From NCBI GenBank assembly GCA_030248225.1, contig JASANE010029223.1, positions 1 through 52,767 of the forward strand: a stretch of 52,767 nt of DNA. Reading direction: 5' to 3'. The notes under the pieces were generated by a model that worked only from the letters and a program-made list of their open reading frames with translations, was not told the origin of the DNA and did not search any database. This DNA is from Trileptium ribeirensis. Its lineage: Eukaryota; Nematoda; Enoplea; Enoplida; Thoracostomopsidae. Position 1 is the stretch's first letter. The number at the start of each line of letters is the position of its first letter. Position numbers and translations under genes: made by a program. Of this stretch, positions 14,201 to 26,200 are shown piece after piece.

Positions 14201-17200
14201 TAATGCGCATTGGTATTGTTTAGTTGTGTCGGCATAATCCTACGTTTATATCCTCGTTTGGTATTGCAAAGAAATCTGGTTCATACCTTGGTGGGTGGAG
14301 CAAAGGTGTATTAAAACTAAGGTCGTGGGTATAGAATCGAATATCGGTCGCCATTCAAAAAGAAAAAAATTTTTTTCTAATATAGATCTTTTATCTTACG
14401 AAGTGTATCCTGAAATATTGGATAAATGCTTCTGGAACACTACACCACGACAAGCAGTGCCTTCAAAGTGCACCTTGGTGTCTTAAAAATTCAATTCTAA
14501 TTTACTCCTTTGGTATATGGTTTAATGGTATTTTGACGCGGCGTCCTGATTGGCACAAAATAACTTGCTGTATAAGACATCATAACCTTTAGCTTTAACC
14601 TTTGAGATTTTAATACTTTCCAGATATTCTATGCAACATAACAGAGTATACAGTTTCATTTAGCAAAAGCGGGATATATGATGCATGATTCTACGCAACA
14701 TAACAGAATATACAGTTTAATTTAGCAAAAGCGGGATATATGATGCATGATTCTATGCAACATAACAGAATATACAGTATTATTTAGCAAAAGCGGGATA
14801 TATGATGCATGATTCTATGCAACATAACAGAATATACAGTTTCATTTAGCAAAAGCGGGATATATGATGCATGATTCTATGCAACATAACAGAATATACA
14901 GTTTCATTTAGCAAAAGCGTGATATATGATGCATGATTCTATGCAACATAACAGAATATACAGTTTCATTTAGCAAAAGCGGGATATATGATGCTTGATT
15001 CTATGCAACATAACAGAATATACAGTTTCATTTAGCAAAAGCGGGATATATGATGCATGATTCTATGCAACATAACAGAATATACAGTTTCACTTAGCAA
15101 AAGCGGGATATATGATGCATGATTTTATGCAACATAACAGAATATACAGTTTCATTTAGCAAAAGCGGGATATATGATGCATGATTCTATGCAACATAAC
15201 ATAATATACAGTTTCATTTAGCAAAAGTGGGATATATGATGCATGATTCTATGCAACATAACAGAATATACAGTTTCATTTAGCAAAAGCGGGATATATG
15301 ATGCATGATTCTATTCAACATAACAGAATATACAGTTTCATTTAGCAAAAGCGTGATATATGATGCATGATTCTATGCAACATAACAGAATATACAGTTT
15401 CATTTAGCAAAAGCGGGATATATGATGCATGATTCTATGCAACATAGCATAATATACAGTTTCATTTAGCAAAAGTGGGATATATGATGCATGATTCTAT
15501 GCAACATAACAGAATATACAGTTTCATTTAGCAAAAGCGGGATATATGATGCATGATTCTATGCAACATAACAGAATATACAGTTTCATTTAGCAAAAGC
15601 GGGATATATGATGCATGATTCTATGCAACATAACAGAATATACAGTTTCATTTAGCAAAAGCGGGATATATGATGCATGATTCTATGCAACATAACAGAA
15701 TATACAGTTTCATTTAGCAAAAGCGGGATATATGATGCATGATTCTATGTAACATAACAGAATATACAGTTTCACTTAGCAAAAGCGGGATATATGATGT
15801 ATGCTTCTATGCAACATAACAGAATATACAGTTTCATTTAGCAAAAGCGGGATATATGATGCATGATTCTATGCAACATAACAGAATATACAGTTTCATT
15901 TAGCAAAAGCGGGATATATGATGCATGATTCTATGCAACATAACAGAATATACAGTTTCATTTAGCAAAAGCGGGATATATGATGCATGATTCTATGCAA
16001 CATAACAGAATATACAGTTTCATTTAGCAAAAGCGGGATATATGATGCATGATTCTATGCAACATAACAGAATATACAGTTTCATTTAGCAAAAGCGGGA
16101 TATATGATGCATGATTCTATGCAAAATAACAGAATATACAGTTTCATTTAGCAAAAGCGTGATATATGATGCATGATTCTATGCAACATAACAGAATATA
16201 CAGTTTCATTTAGCAAAAGCGGGATATATGATGCATGATTCTATGCAACATAACAGAATATACAGTTTCATTTAGCAAAAGCGGGATATATGATGCATGA
16301 TTCTATGCAACATAACAGAATATACAGTTTTACTTAGCAAAAGCGGGATATATGATGCATGATTCTATGCAACATAACAGAATATACAGCTTCATTTAGC
16401 AAAAGCGGGATATATGATGCATGATTCTATGCAACATAACAGAATATACAGTTTCATTTAGCAAAAGCGGGATATATGATGCATGATTCTATGCAACATA
16501 ACAGAATATACAGTTTCATTTAGCAAAAGCGGGATATATGATGCATGATTCTATGCAACATAACAGAATATACAGTTTCATTTAGCAAAAGCGGGATATA
16601 TGATGCATGATTCTATGCAGCATAACAGAATATACAGTTTCATTTAGCAAAAGCGGGATATATGATGCATGACTCTATGCAACATAACAGAATATACACT
16701 TTCATTTAGCAAAAGCGGGATATATGATGCATGATTCTATGCAACATAACAGAATATACAGTTTCACTTAGCAAAAGCGGGATGTATGATGCATGCTTCT
16801 ATGCAACATAACAGAATATACAGTTTCATTTAGCAAAAGCGGGATATATGATGCATGATTCTATGCAACATAACAGAATATACAGTTTCATCTAGCAAAA
16901 GCGGGATATATGATGCAGGATTCTATGCAACATAACAGAATATACAGTTTCATTTAGCAAAAGCGGGATATATGATGCATGATTCTATGCAACATAACAG
17001 AATATACAGTTTTATTTAGCAAAAGCGGGATATATGATGCATGATTCCATGCAACATAACAGAATATACAGTTTAATTTAGCAAAAGCGGGATATATGAT
17101 GCATGATTCTATGCAACATAACAGAATATACAGTTTCATTTAGCAAAAGCGGGATATATGATGCATGATACAGCGCTTATAGAAGTATGTATTAATATTA

Positions 17201-20200
17201 TTTGAGCTATGCGTTATTTGACAGAATAAAAAATTATTTTTGCGACTTAGATGATATTTTGGTTGAAATTTATAACTTTGATGGTAAAAAGCATTTTCAA
17301 ACCCTCGTCTATCATTATGACATTAGCGGAGTGCTCAATGGTTAAACCGTCACCTTTCGTACTGTAGAGAGGATTATTAGTTTTTATTCGTTAGCAGGGA
17401 TTTTCGCTGGCACATGAGATGTTCTAGTCAAATTTTGTAAAATTAAAAATTTTGATATTCTGGAGGTCGTCATAATACTTTTTGGAGAATTAGTTTAAAT
17501 TACTTTACTCGTTTTAGGCGAGCATTCATCGTACTTTGAGCTTCAGTCACCCATGAATGGTGTGGTGCTTAAATCGAATATCGTACAGTTTGACCGTGAG
17601 AATCAGGCAACACTCGAGTTTCATGTTGGTGTTCGTGACCGCGGAGGACTGCAGGTAAACAAAAATCTATGATTCTTAATTTGGGTTCGATGCAATCTTA
17701 CATAGCTATTTTACTATTAACGGTACTAAATTTTTGAATTTTTTCTATTATGGTTGAATCTGAAAATCCCCATAAATGCTATCACAAAAATATAAATTGG
17801 TTCAATCTTTCAAACTTGAGGCTTCGTTGTGGTGAGTTTTCAAGCAATTTCCGTAGACAGCCTTGCCGATTTTCGAACTTGCTAAATAAGCAGCATTAAT
17901 GCACTGTATGGAATGTCACTTATTCGCTACATAATTGTTTGTTCTTGGATTTGGCGTTATTGTTTGTTTTTTTATAATCCTAAGTTTTTAGCCCATTCTA
18001 ACGGAAGAATTAAAGCAAGCTGAGCTTGTCCAATATAGCAGTACTATAAATAATTGTGATCGACTGGCTCAACAGGACCAAAGGCAACGGATACATAGGT
18101 ATAACTTTCAGTTAATTTTAAAGTTGACGAACTCTTATAGTGTGGTTGGGAGTCCATATTTCCGTCGAAAAAACTCGAGATTATTTTTGAACCCAAAAAG
18201 ATGCCTCGACGCCAACAGAAATATGTCGCGGCAGACCACAATTACTGGCAGTGTCTAGGTACACTCGCTAGGATAGTTGTGACCGCCAGGAAATTTGCAT
18301 CCTTTATGTAACATTAAATCAAATAATATCAACTTTATAATGTTTTCAAATCACACAGTCGCAAAAATGATATTCCCGTTTTCAATGGCACCAGTGATTA
18401 CTACTTGCTGCTGTTTTGCTTTAAATGTGTTCTGATGAAATCGTTTGCAGAACGCTACTTTTTTTAGCTTTTACGGACTCTAGCAGTTCGAATTGAAAAA
18501 TTATACTTTTCAAAACTAGCAGAAATTTGTTATTAAGCGCAAGCTCATAGTGCAAAGTTATGACAAAAGATGAAAACAAGGTCTCAGCCTCTAACGAATG
18601 GATGTTAACTGATTGAATAGAAAATGCCTTCAGAATAAGAGTTGCATAGATAACGGCGAAGTCTGACCCTTCGAGCCATAACTAAACACATTTGGCTTTA
18701 AGTCGGTAGCATTATTGCATCCAAAATGTATAATTTGCGTTTACAAAATTCTTCAAAATCGAAAAGATTTTATCAGACTTAGCCACCTATTTAAACCTAT
18801 ATACTACATGGTTAAGTTTTGCTGAAGTAAACAAGATTAATGTAATGGGGAAGGGATTGACAGATGTGGTTGATTTTTACATTTCATATTTTCATTCATT
18901 GACATATTTACACGTGAGCGGTTTCAGTGCGGAGAGCATTAGTTAAAGAATCATTTTTTCAGGTAAAATCTAATCAAATTTGGCCGTTGTCAATCGTAAA
19001 CTAAATCGACTGAATTTACATTTTAAATTGAAATTTTACGGTGCTTCTGTTTTTGATGAAACGTAAGATTAATGTAATGAGGAAGGGATTCGCAGATGTG
19101 TCTGATTTTTACATTTCAAGTTTTTAATCGGCGTAATTACACGTGAGCATTTTTGTTAAGTGAAGAACAATTTTCTCAAGTGCAATCTAATCAAAATTTG
19201 GCATTTATTAATCTTAAACCAAATTGACTGAATTTAAATTTGAAATTAAAATTTTACGATATATATATGCTTTAATCTGATATGTCCATGCAGGGATCCT
19301 TTTATGTACTCTAACGTGACAAAATAGCAACAAAGCGTACTGCGGCGTTCTTCCATCCGGGTCCGTTATAGGAATATTCTTTGAATTTGCTTAGTTACTG
19401 TGTACAAATGGTTAGCCAATTTTCGCAGATTGTTTCGCGTATTTGAGCAGTTGTTTTACTTACGTTGTCGAAAACTCATTAATATACAGACTATGTTATC
19501 GAATCCGCAAAACTAAGGTGTATATTTCCCGGTAGTCAGTTGCTCTTTCTCCTCAAATCATTGGTTTGCAGTTTATTCCAAATAGACATCTAAGAGGTTA
19601 GATTATCTTTGATGACATCACGGTCCCGGCAAAGAACCTAGTTAAGTGGAGATAAAGCCTACAATGCAAATCGGATCGCTATTACTTACTTCTAACTTCA
19701 AACTCAGTTAAACTGCGTTTTTGCAACAATCTGATTGTTCATGTTTTAGGATTTTGCGAAGGTTATTGTTCGACTAGTTGACGTTAACGATAATGCTCCA
19801 ATGTTCAAGGGAACACCATACGTCTGGAATGTTACTGCAGGTAGTTGTTCCGTTACAGCATAATACTTCACATGGATTATGGCTTGTATATATACTATTA
19901 ATAGTATACAAATTAATTTAATTATTATTATTTATTACCTGGAAATCCTGACTGTACTACATTAATGCATATACCAAATGCTTTGGATCCGAAAAAACTC
20001 AACCGAACCACCCACCTATGACGTCGGAAACGATTCGCGATAGAAGCGATCTTAATCTGCTAAATGTAAAACTAAAATAATAAAATCACACTGAACTTAC
20101 ACTGAATGTCCATATATACTTTGACAAAGATTTAGAGCAATGATCCTTTTTTTCCTAATGTAACAAGTTGTGTTGACGATATCGGTGAAAGAGTAGTAAG

Positions 20201-23200
20201 TAGAGTTCTACTGTTTGAGTTTGGAGGCACTGTGATAGTTTTAAGTAAATTTATTCTGACGGTTCAGGGTTATAAAGATTAAACAGCAAAATTTCGAACT
20301 ATTTGGTCTTAGAAACGGGTTATAATATTCATATCACAATATAAATGAGTAACTCAACTGAGGTCATTAGTTGCGTATGCTGTGTGTTGACATGCGTACC
20401 GTAAAAGTTTGAGCCAACTTGTCTAAACCATTCCTAGATTATAGTTTTTGTTAATAAAATTTACACATATTTCGCACTAAATAATAGAGGTTATATATTT
20501 CCATCTGCATATGACCAGGCTCATAAAGAGGCATAACATGCATGCCATTTTTGCATTCTTGCATATTGCAACTCATGACTACAGATAATCTGGTTGTTGT
20601 AATCACACCTACACAGGATCCATCTATTATCACATGCATTTGGATGCATTTGGCTAATTAGTTAAGTAAAACTGCCAGATTACAAGCGATAATAAAGAAA
20701 TTTTGGGTTTATTTTACTCTAGCATATTAGCGGGTAGGGGTTACTTGCTGCCACCCCATCGACGCTCACGAATTACTCCTTAATGTATAATCTTGTTTTG
20801 GCTAATTAGTTAAGTGCAACTGCCAGATTACAAGCGATAATAAAGAAATTTTGGGTTTATTTTAGTATAACACATTGGCGGGTAGGGGTTACTTGCTGGA
20901 ACCCCATCGACGCTTACGAATTACTTCTTATTGTCTAAATCTTGTTTTGGCTAATTAGTTAAGTACAACTGCCAGATTACAAGCGATAATAAAGAAATTT
21001 TGGGTTTATTTTAGTCTAACACATTGGCGGTAAGGGTTACTTGCAGCCACCCTATCGACGCTTACGAATTACTCCTTAACATCTAAATCTTGCGTAATGC
21101 TAGCTATGTGATTATTTTTTGTATTTTTTATGAAAACTTCTAAATATTCCTGATTTTTGCATTTTATGCTGTATCTTGTCTAATGTTGTATCTATCAGAA
21201 TCTGCGAAGGGTATCGCGAACTACTAAGTAATTCGTCGATAGATGGAGCGTGAACATATCGCTGTTGAGTTTAAGAACTAGAATAAGCGAAGACTATCTT
21301 TATGAAAAAAGTTTGATGTAATTTAACTACCTAGGTGCAACATCAACAATTCATGGTGCATTTTTCTGTTTAAGTAAAACTCTAGAAAAAATTCTTAATT
21401 ATTTCAGGCGATTCTGGTATCGGTGCTGAACTGCGAATTCAGGCCACGGACGCCGATTCTGGTCGAAATGGACTTATACAATTCAGTATTATCCAGGGAA
21501 ACGATTACGGCCATTTTGCAGTTCTTTCACCAGACGTATCAGACAATATTTCACCAGACGTGCCAGATAATACTGTAAGATATTTGCAACCACTGCAAGT
21601 GTTTAATATTATAGTTTCATAGCGTCGAACAATGCATTACTACTAAACAAAATACAACGCAATGTGTTAAGCAGATTAATGAATCTGAACGTTAACCATG
21701 ATAAATATATATATAGTTGATTTTGAGATATTAAACTAATAGAATATATTTCCTAATTTTTTATAACAGTTATTAGATCAATATAACTCAGCAGTAAATA
21801 CGTATTATGCGATAATGTTATGTTATTATGGGTCATCACGTGTTATAGTATAATAAACTTCACGTAATATATACATTTTTATTCGTATTCCAAGCAACAG
21901 ATAACTGAATGCTTCTATGATTGCTCAGTTTATATAGTTGTGGAACCTACCTTAAAAACTAGTATATAGTTTTAATTGCCGGCTTTTTGCGTAATTGAGC
22001 GGCATAGATAATTTCACACTCAGACCATGTATCTAATACAAAAAAGATATCGTAAACCTGATCTCAGTGGATCCGGCTTTCTATACATCGTGATCTATTT
22101 TGCTAAATCGAGGTGTTGAGTTCTTATTGGTAATATTGTTTGTGTAATTTAAGTTATAAAAGTTAATTTTATTCAAATCGTAGAATCAAGAGTGTATAAG
22201 GAAGAGTATGACACTTCAATGCATTATAAAGTTAACTCGTGGAGAATGACACGGCGTTTTCGGCTGCACCCCCTTTTTTGGGGAATCATCGTGCATAGAC
22301 CCCCGTGATTTGTGAGGGGCTGTCGAACCCCGAGTTTTGGGTACCGGAGCCGGCTCAAACATGTAACAGTTTCCAACCGACTCCCCGCTCTCAAAACTGG
22401 CTATTTGACTTAACTCCCAACAAAATGAGTGGTGTCCAAGCTACCACTCATCCCCCCATACAAAAGGTGTCGGTCTGTGCGTAGTGACCCCTCCCATAAA
22501 TGAGAGGTGTGGGTAGAGCAGAAAAACCCCGAGTCATACAACACGGCTTGTACATTAGAGTTCAGGCAAGTAACATGTTCTTTCTGTATGCACTCTTGGT
22601 AGAATAGATTTTAAAACTTTAAATGTATTGAAGTTTCAATAGATATGTCTGAAGCGACTTAAAGCGTGCTTGAAAATATAGACATTCACAGTTCATTTTA
22701 GTTTTATGGCAATTAATGTTCTCCAAACTTTTTCTTATTTTTACCATATAATTACAACACGGGTGTTTCGCTCTATATTGACTGAAACAACAGCCACTTA
22801 TGTTTTCATCGAAATATTAGTTTTCGTAACATAGGCATCTGACATTAGTATAAACGGTAAACGAGCATTACAACAGTCCTGTTCTCAACTACCTTTGGGC
22901 CTTTAGTGCACTAAATTCGAGAAAACAACTCAGTTTTTTACCAAAGCCCTATACGAAAGAAACATATCACATTATGCCATTTTGCCACAAAGATATTTGC
23001 AACTGGTTGTGGTTTTTACTACTTTCGGCTATATGACCAAGCTGAAGTCTGCGACACTGACTGTGCAAACGAATTTCTGCTCGTTTTTGCGTTATAATGT
23101 TGTGGCGACTAGCATAATCGATTTATTACATTGCTAGCCATCTGAATTCTAGTTTTGTTTTGCTTCATGTTTTTCTTTTTTATTTCCCCTTTTTTCGATT

Positions 23201-26200
23201 ATCATTAAAGTCCAACGATTTTTATTGTACTTGTGATTTCGCCAACCTAGGTGCTTAGTATTTTCAAATAATACACCAAATGAATACAAAGTGAAGATAT
23301 AGTTGTACTCGCGAGCGCACCAAGAAAAAAGAGAAGGAGTTGGCGCCCACCGCTTTTCGACAGAAAGCGGCCAAAAAGGATTTTACCAATATGGCGCCCG
23401 CAATTTTCCGTTATTCTCCCTCCCATTTCGAGTCGGCTACCCAGTTTTGAATAGCATGCGGCGCCCCTGGCTGCACTTTGGTCAAACAGACTTGAGACGA
23501 TTGTGAAATTGAATTTATTAAGGGCCCGTAGCGTTTTTGACAACCTTACAGGAATCGCTGATATAATAGGTTCAGGGATTTCATAGCAAACGATAACCCC
23601 ACCCCGGGCAGATTTTTTTTTTTTGGAAAGGGATCTTTTGTTCTTTAGGGGAAAAATTGGGGATGAAAAATATGGCCCGCCTTTCGGGAACAAAAACCCC
23701 CGGAAAGAAAAAAAAACATGCACATGTCAACGCGGGAACAAACGGGGGACCGGTGTATGCAGACATTAATTCAGCAATAAAACTATGATCCCTTTTTGAG
23801 CTTTACGGCAAATATTAACGTGGGCATTATAACATAGCAGGGTATGTCTTGAAAATGGCCATCGACGACAAGCAGTTACTCGCAGATAACAGCTACCAAA
23901 CAACAGAAATTTAGCAAAATGTAGTTTTTCATTTATTACTGAATAAATTTATCCTAAGATAGATTATCCTGTTCCGTAGCTGCAATATACAGTAATAAAA
24001 CGCAATGTTTATTGCAATAACTTGAGAATCGATTGGCAAAATATTCCAAATTTTTTACCATTTAATGCAATCACATAATGGCACATACGAGGAAAATATT
24101 TGCCTGTATCTCCTTTTGTTTGCAAGCACGATTTGAGCGAAATCCCTTATTTCATGCCAAAATCAGTTCGGATTAATATGTTATCGTCTATAACCTGACA
24201 ATGGGCAAACGTAAGGCATTAAATTTTTTCCAAGGTACGTAGCATAAACGTATTTACCCGTAGTAATGATATAAACCGAATAAGCCTTTTTCATGAGACC
24301 ATAACGTTGTCAAAACCCCATATTTTGGACCAACACATTGTCGGTTGAGTTGCTGTTATTTATAACTTGGGATTGGTTGGTACAATTTGGTTCGAACATT
24401 CATAGCACATACACCATTAGATAGAAAGCTTGCAAAATAAATAAGCAACAACCTCTCCGGAAAGGAAAAACCTGTGCTTTTGGGAAATTTAGTGTAATTT
24501 TGCTGTTATCAAATATTACTTGGAAATGGTTGCTTCAGTTAAAATAAATATTTACGGTACATGTGCCCTATGTTGAAATACGCATGCAGTTGTTGACTTA
24601 GTAATGGTTCCACCCTTTATAGCGGAATGACTTGATTAAACCCTATATTTTAAATCCAAAATTACATATATTTTGTCTTTTAACTTTTCATTGAATCGAT
24701 CTATATGCCAGAAAATTTAATACGGCTACTGCTTGCTTCTAGACCAATTATTGCTCGCGAAAAACAGGTAATAAATTGTTCAACAATTTTCGTGTTTGTC
24801 GCTAATTGCATATAGCAAGCCACTGAATTTCCCAGTCTTACTTAGACGAGTATCGCAAACATTTATAAATTAAGTGACATTGCTAACCCAACGGTCTCAG
24901 CGCAGCATCGGTTGAAATATTAATCGTACCAGAGAATATCTTTCCGCCAAATTTCGATTATCCATCTTACCAATCAAGCATAACTCCACAATCTCACATT
25001 GGCACTGAAATTATATCGGTTTCGGCCTCAGATAACGACTATCCCAACAAGTTGAGTTATCGAATTCTTGATGAACATTCCGCCGGTAAGCTATTTTATA
25101 GTAATAATAAGTTTAAATACAAAGCTCTAGTTCAGCGTTTAGAAAATACCCATGTTGACTGTAAATTTAGCTGTTTAATAGCAATGATTATTGAGACTAT
25201 GTTAGAGATTTAATTTTATTAAATTAATATTAATGTGGTCATGTTCAATGATTTACTGAACAACTCATTGAGTGCTCAGCTGTGGTCACCATGGTGTAAT
25301 AATAATAACACTAATGTTTGGGCCTTAGTTTAAAAAAATTCGAAAAAATACAATTTTTGTAATAAACCAAGATAGCTCATGTTTTAAAGGAACGCGAATG
25401 TAATAACTACATGTGGCACCAGTAGTGAATTTAACACCATCGTCTGTCTTCGAAACGACGGTGACACCGATGCTGCAGCGAATCGGGCTTTATTGGAAAT
25501 CAGTATTATTCGTCTGCTTTATAATGTATTATGGGGATAATATCTATCGCTTAACCACTTAGAATTTCATGTCCATATTTCCCTAGTGCGGTCGAATAAA
25601 GCTTTTATTCTTACAAACCTAGGAAAAACATTGAGATTAAACCATAATAAAACATTAAACTTCTCTTTTTTATAACAATCCCAAATGTTATAGGGGAATT
25701 AATCTTGGCATGATCAAATTATCTTCCTTCCCTCTATATAGCTAACTGAATTGACGGTACAGTTAGCTACAGTTGGGCTGTAACAAATAGGTATCCTACA
25801 TGTTGTTATAAATCAAAGACCTGCTGGCATTTGTGCTTATATTTGAAATTCGGGTTGACGCTGTATAAATGATACAAACCAAACATAGAAAGCTTTTGAA
25901 AATTGCAATTTAGTTAAAACTAACAGTTAATTGTGCGCAGTTTACTGGTGTATTTATTATTGTTCTCTGATTTCTTTTTATATCATTATTTTTATCAAAT
26001 TGAATTTGTAACTTTCATTTTTCATTTTCCAAATTAATTTCGCGTTGTTAAAACAATACAATATCATGTCAAGCTGCCTTTTATCGGTAATTATTCAATA
26101 AAGCGCTTTTGTATTTTGAACTTCGAACGTATAAATCGAGTTGCTACACTATAAATATTTATTGAGTTTTGATTTTCCAAATCATTGTTATGGAATTGTT

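Larger units (their letters stand above)
21575..24905 (+). other. Intron 10, probably hiding a missing exon
   Basis: 3,331 bp. It holds a GC-rich block (22240-22560), a patch with three GGCGCC sites (23340-23470) and a homopolymer-rich stretch that looks like poor sequence (23577-23760). The model needs an exon here for strands D-F of EC-h, but I could not find one in any frame. Confidence 0.6.

Noticed and set aside
16954..17139. Repetitive Cys-rich peptide on the - strand
   Set aside because: It is simply three 62-bp units read in succession. The period is not a multiple of 3, so the array does not encode a peptide repeat with one frame per unit.
14629..17170. CRISPR-like array
   Set aside because: Repeats are directly adjacent with no unique spacers, and the DNA is from an intron-containing animal gene.
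21777..21860. Possible exon (LLDQYNSAVNTYYAIML) as the missing piece of EC-h
   Set aside because: It has a TAACAG acceptor and phase-0 entry, but lacks the LDxE and A-x-D-x-G features, is very AT-rich, and has no good donor in the required phase.
23247..23723. 158-codon open frame on the - strand, the longest outside the exons after exon 1
   Set aside because: It crosses the homopolymer-rich suspect stretch, has Lys- and Ser-rich low-complexity character and no domain. It is best explained by odd base composition.
24700..24770. Possible small exon ending CGCGAAAAACAG before gtaata
   Set aside because: Two frames hit stops, and the open one does not resemble any EC strand.
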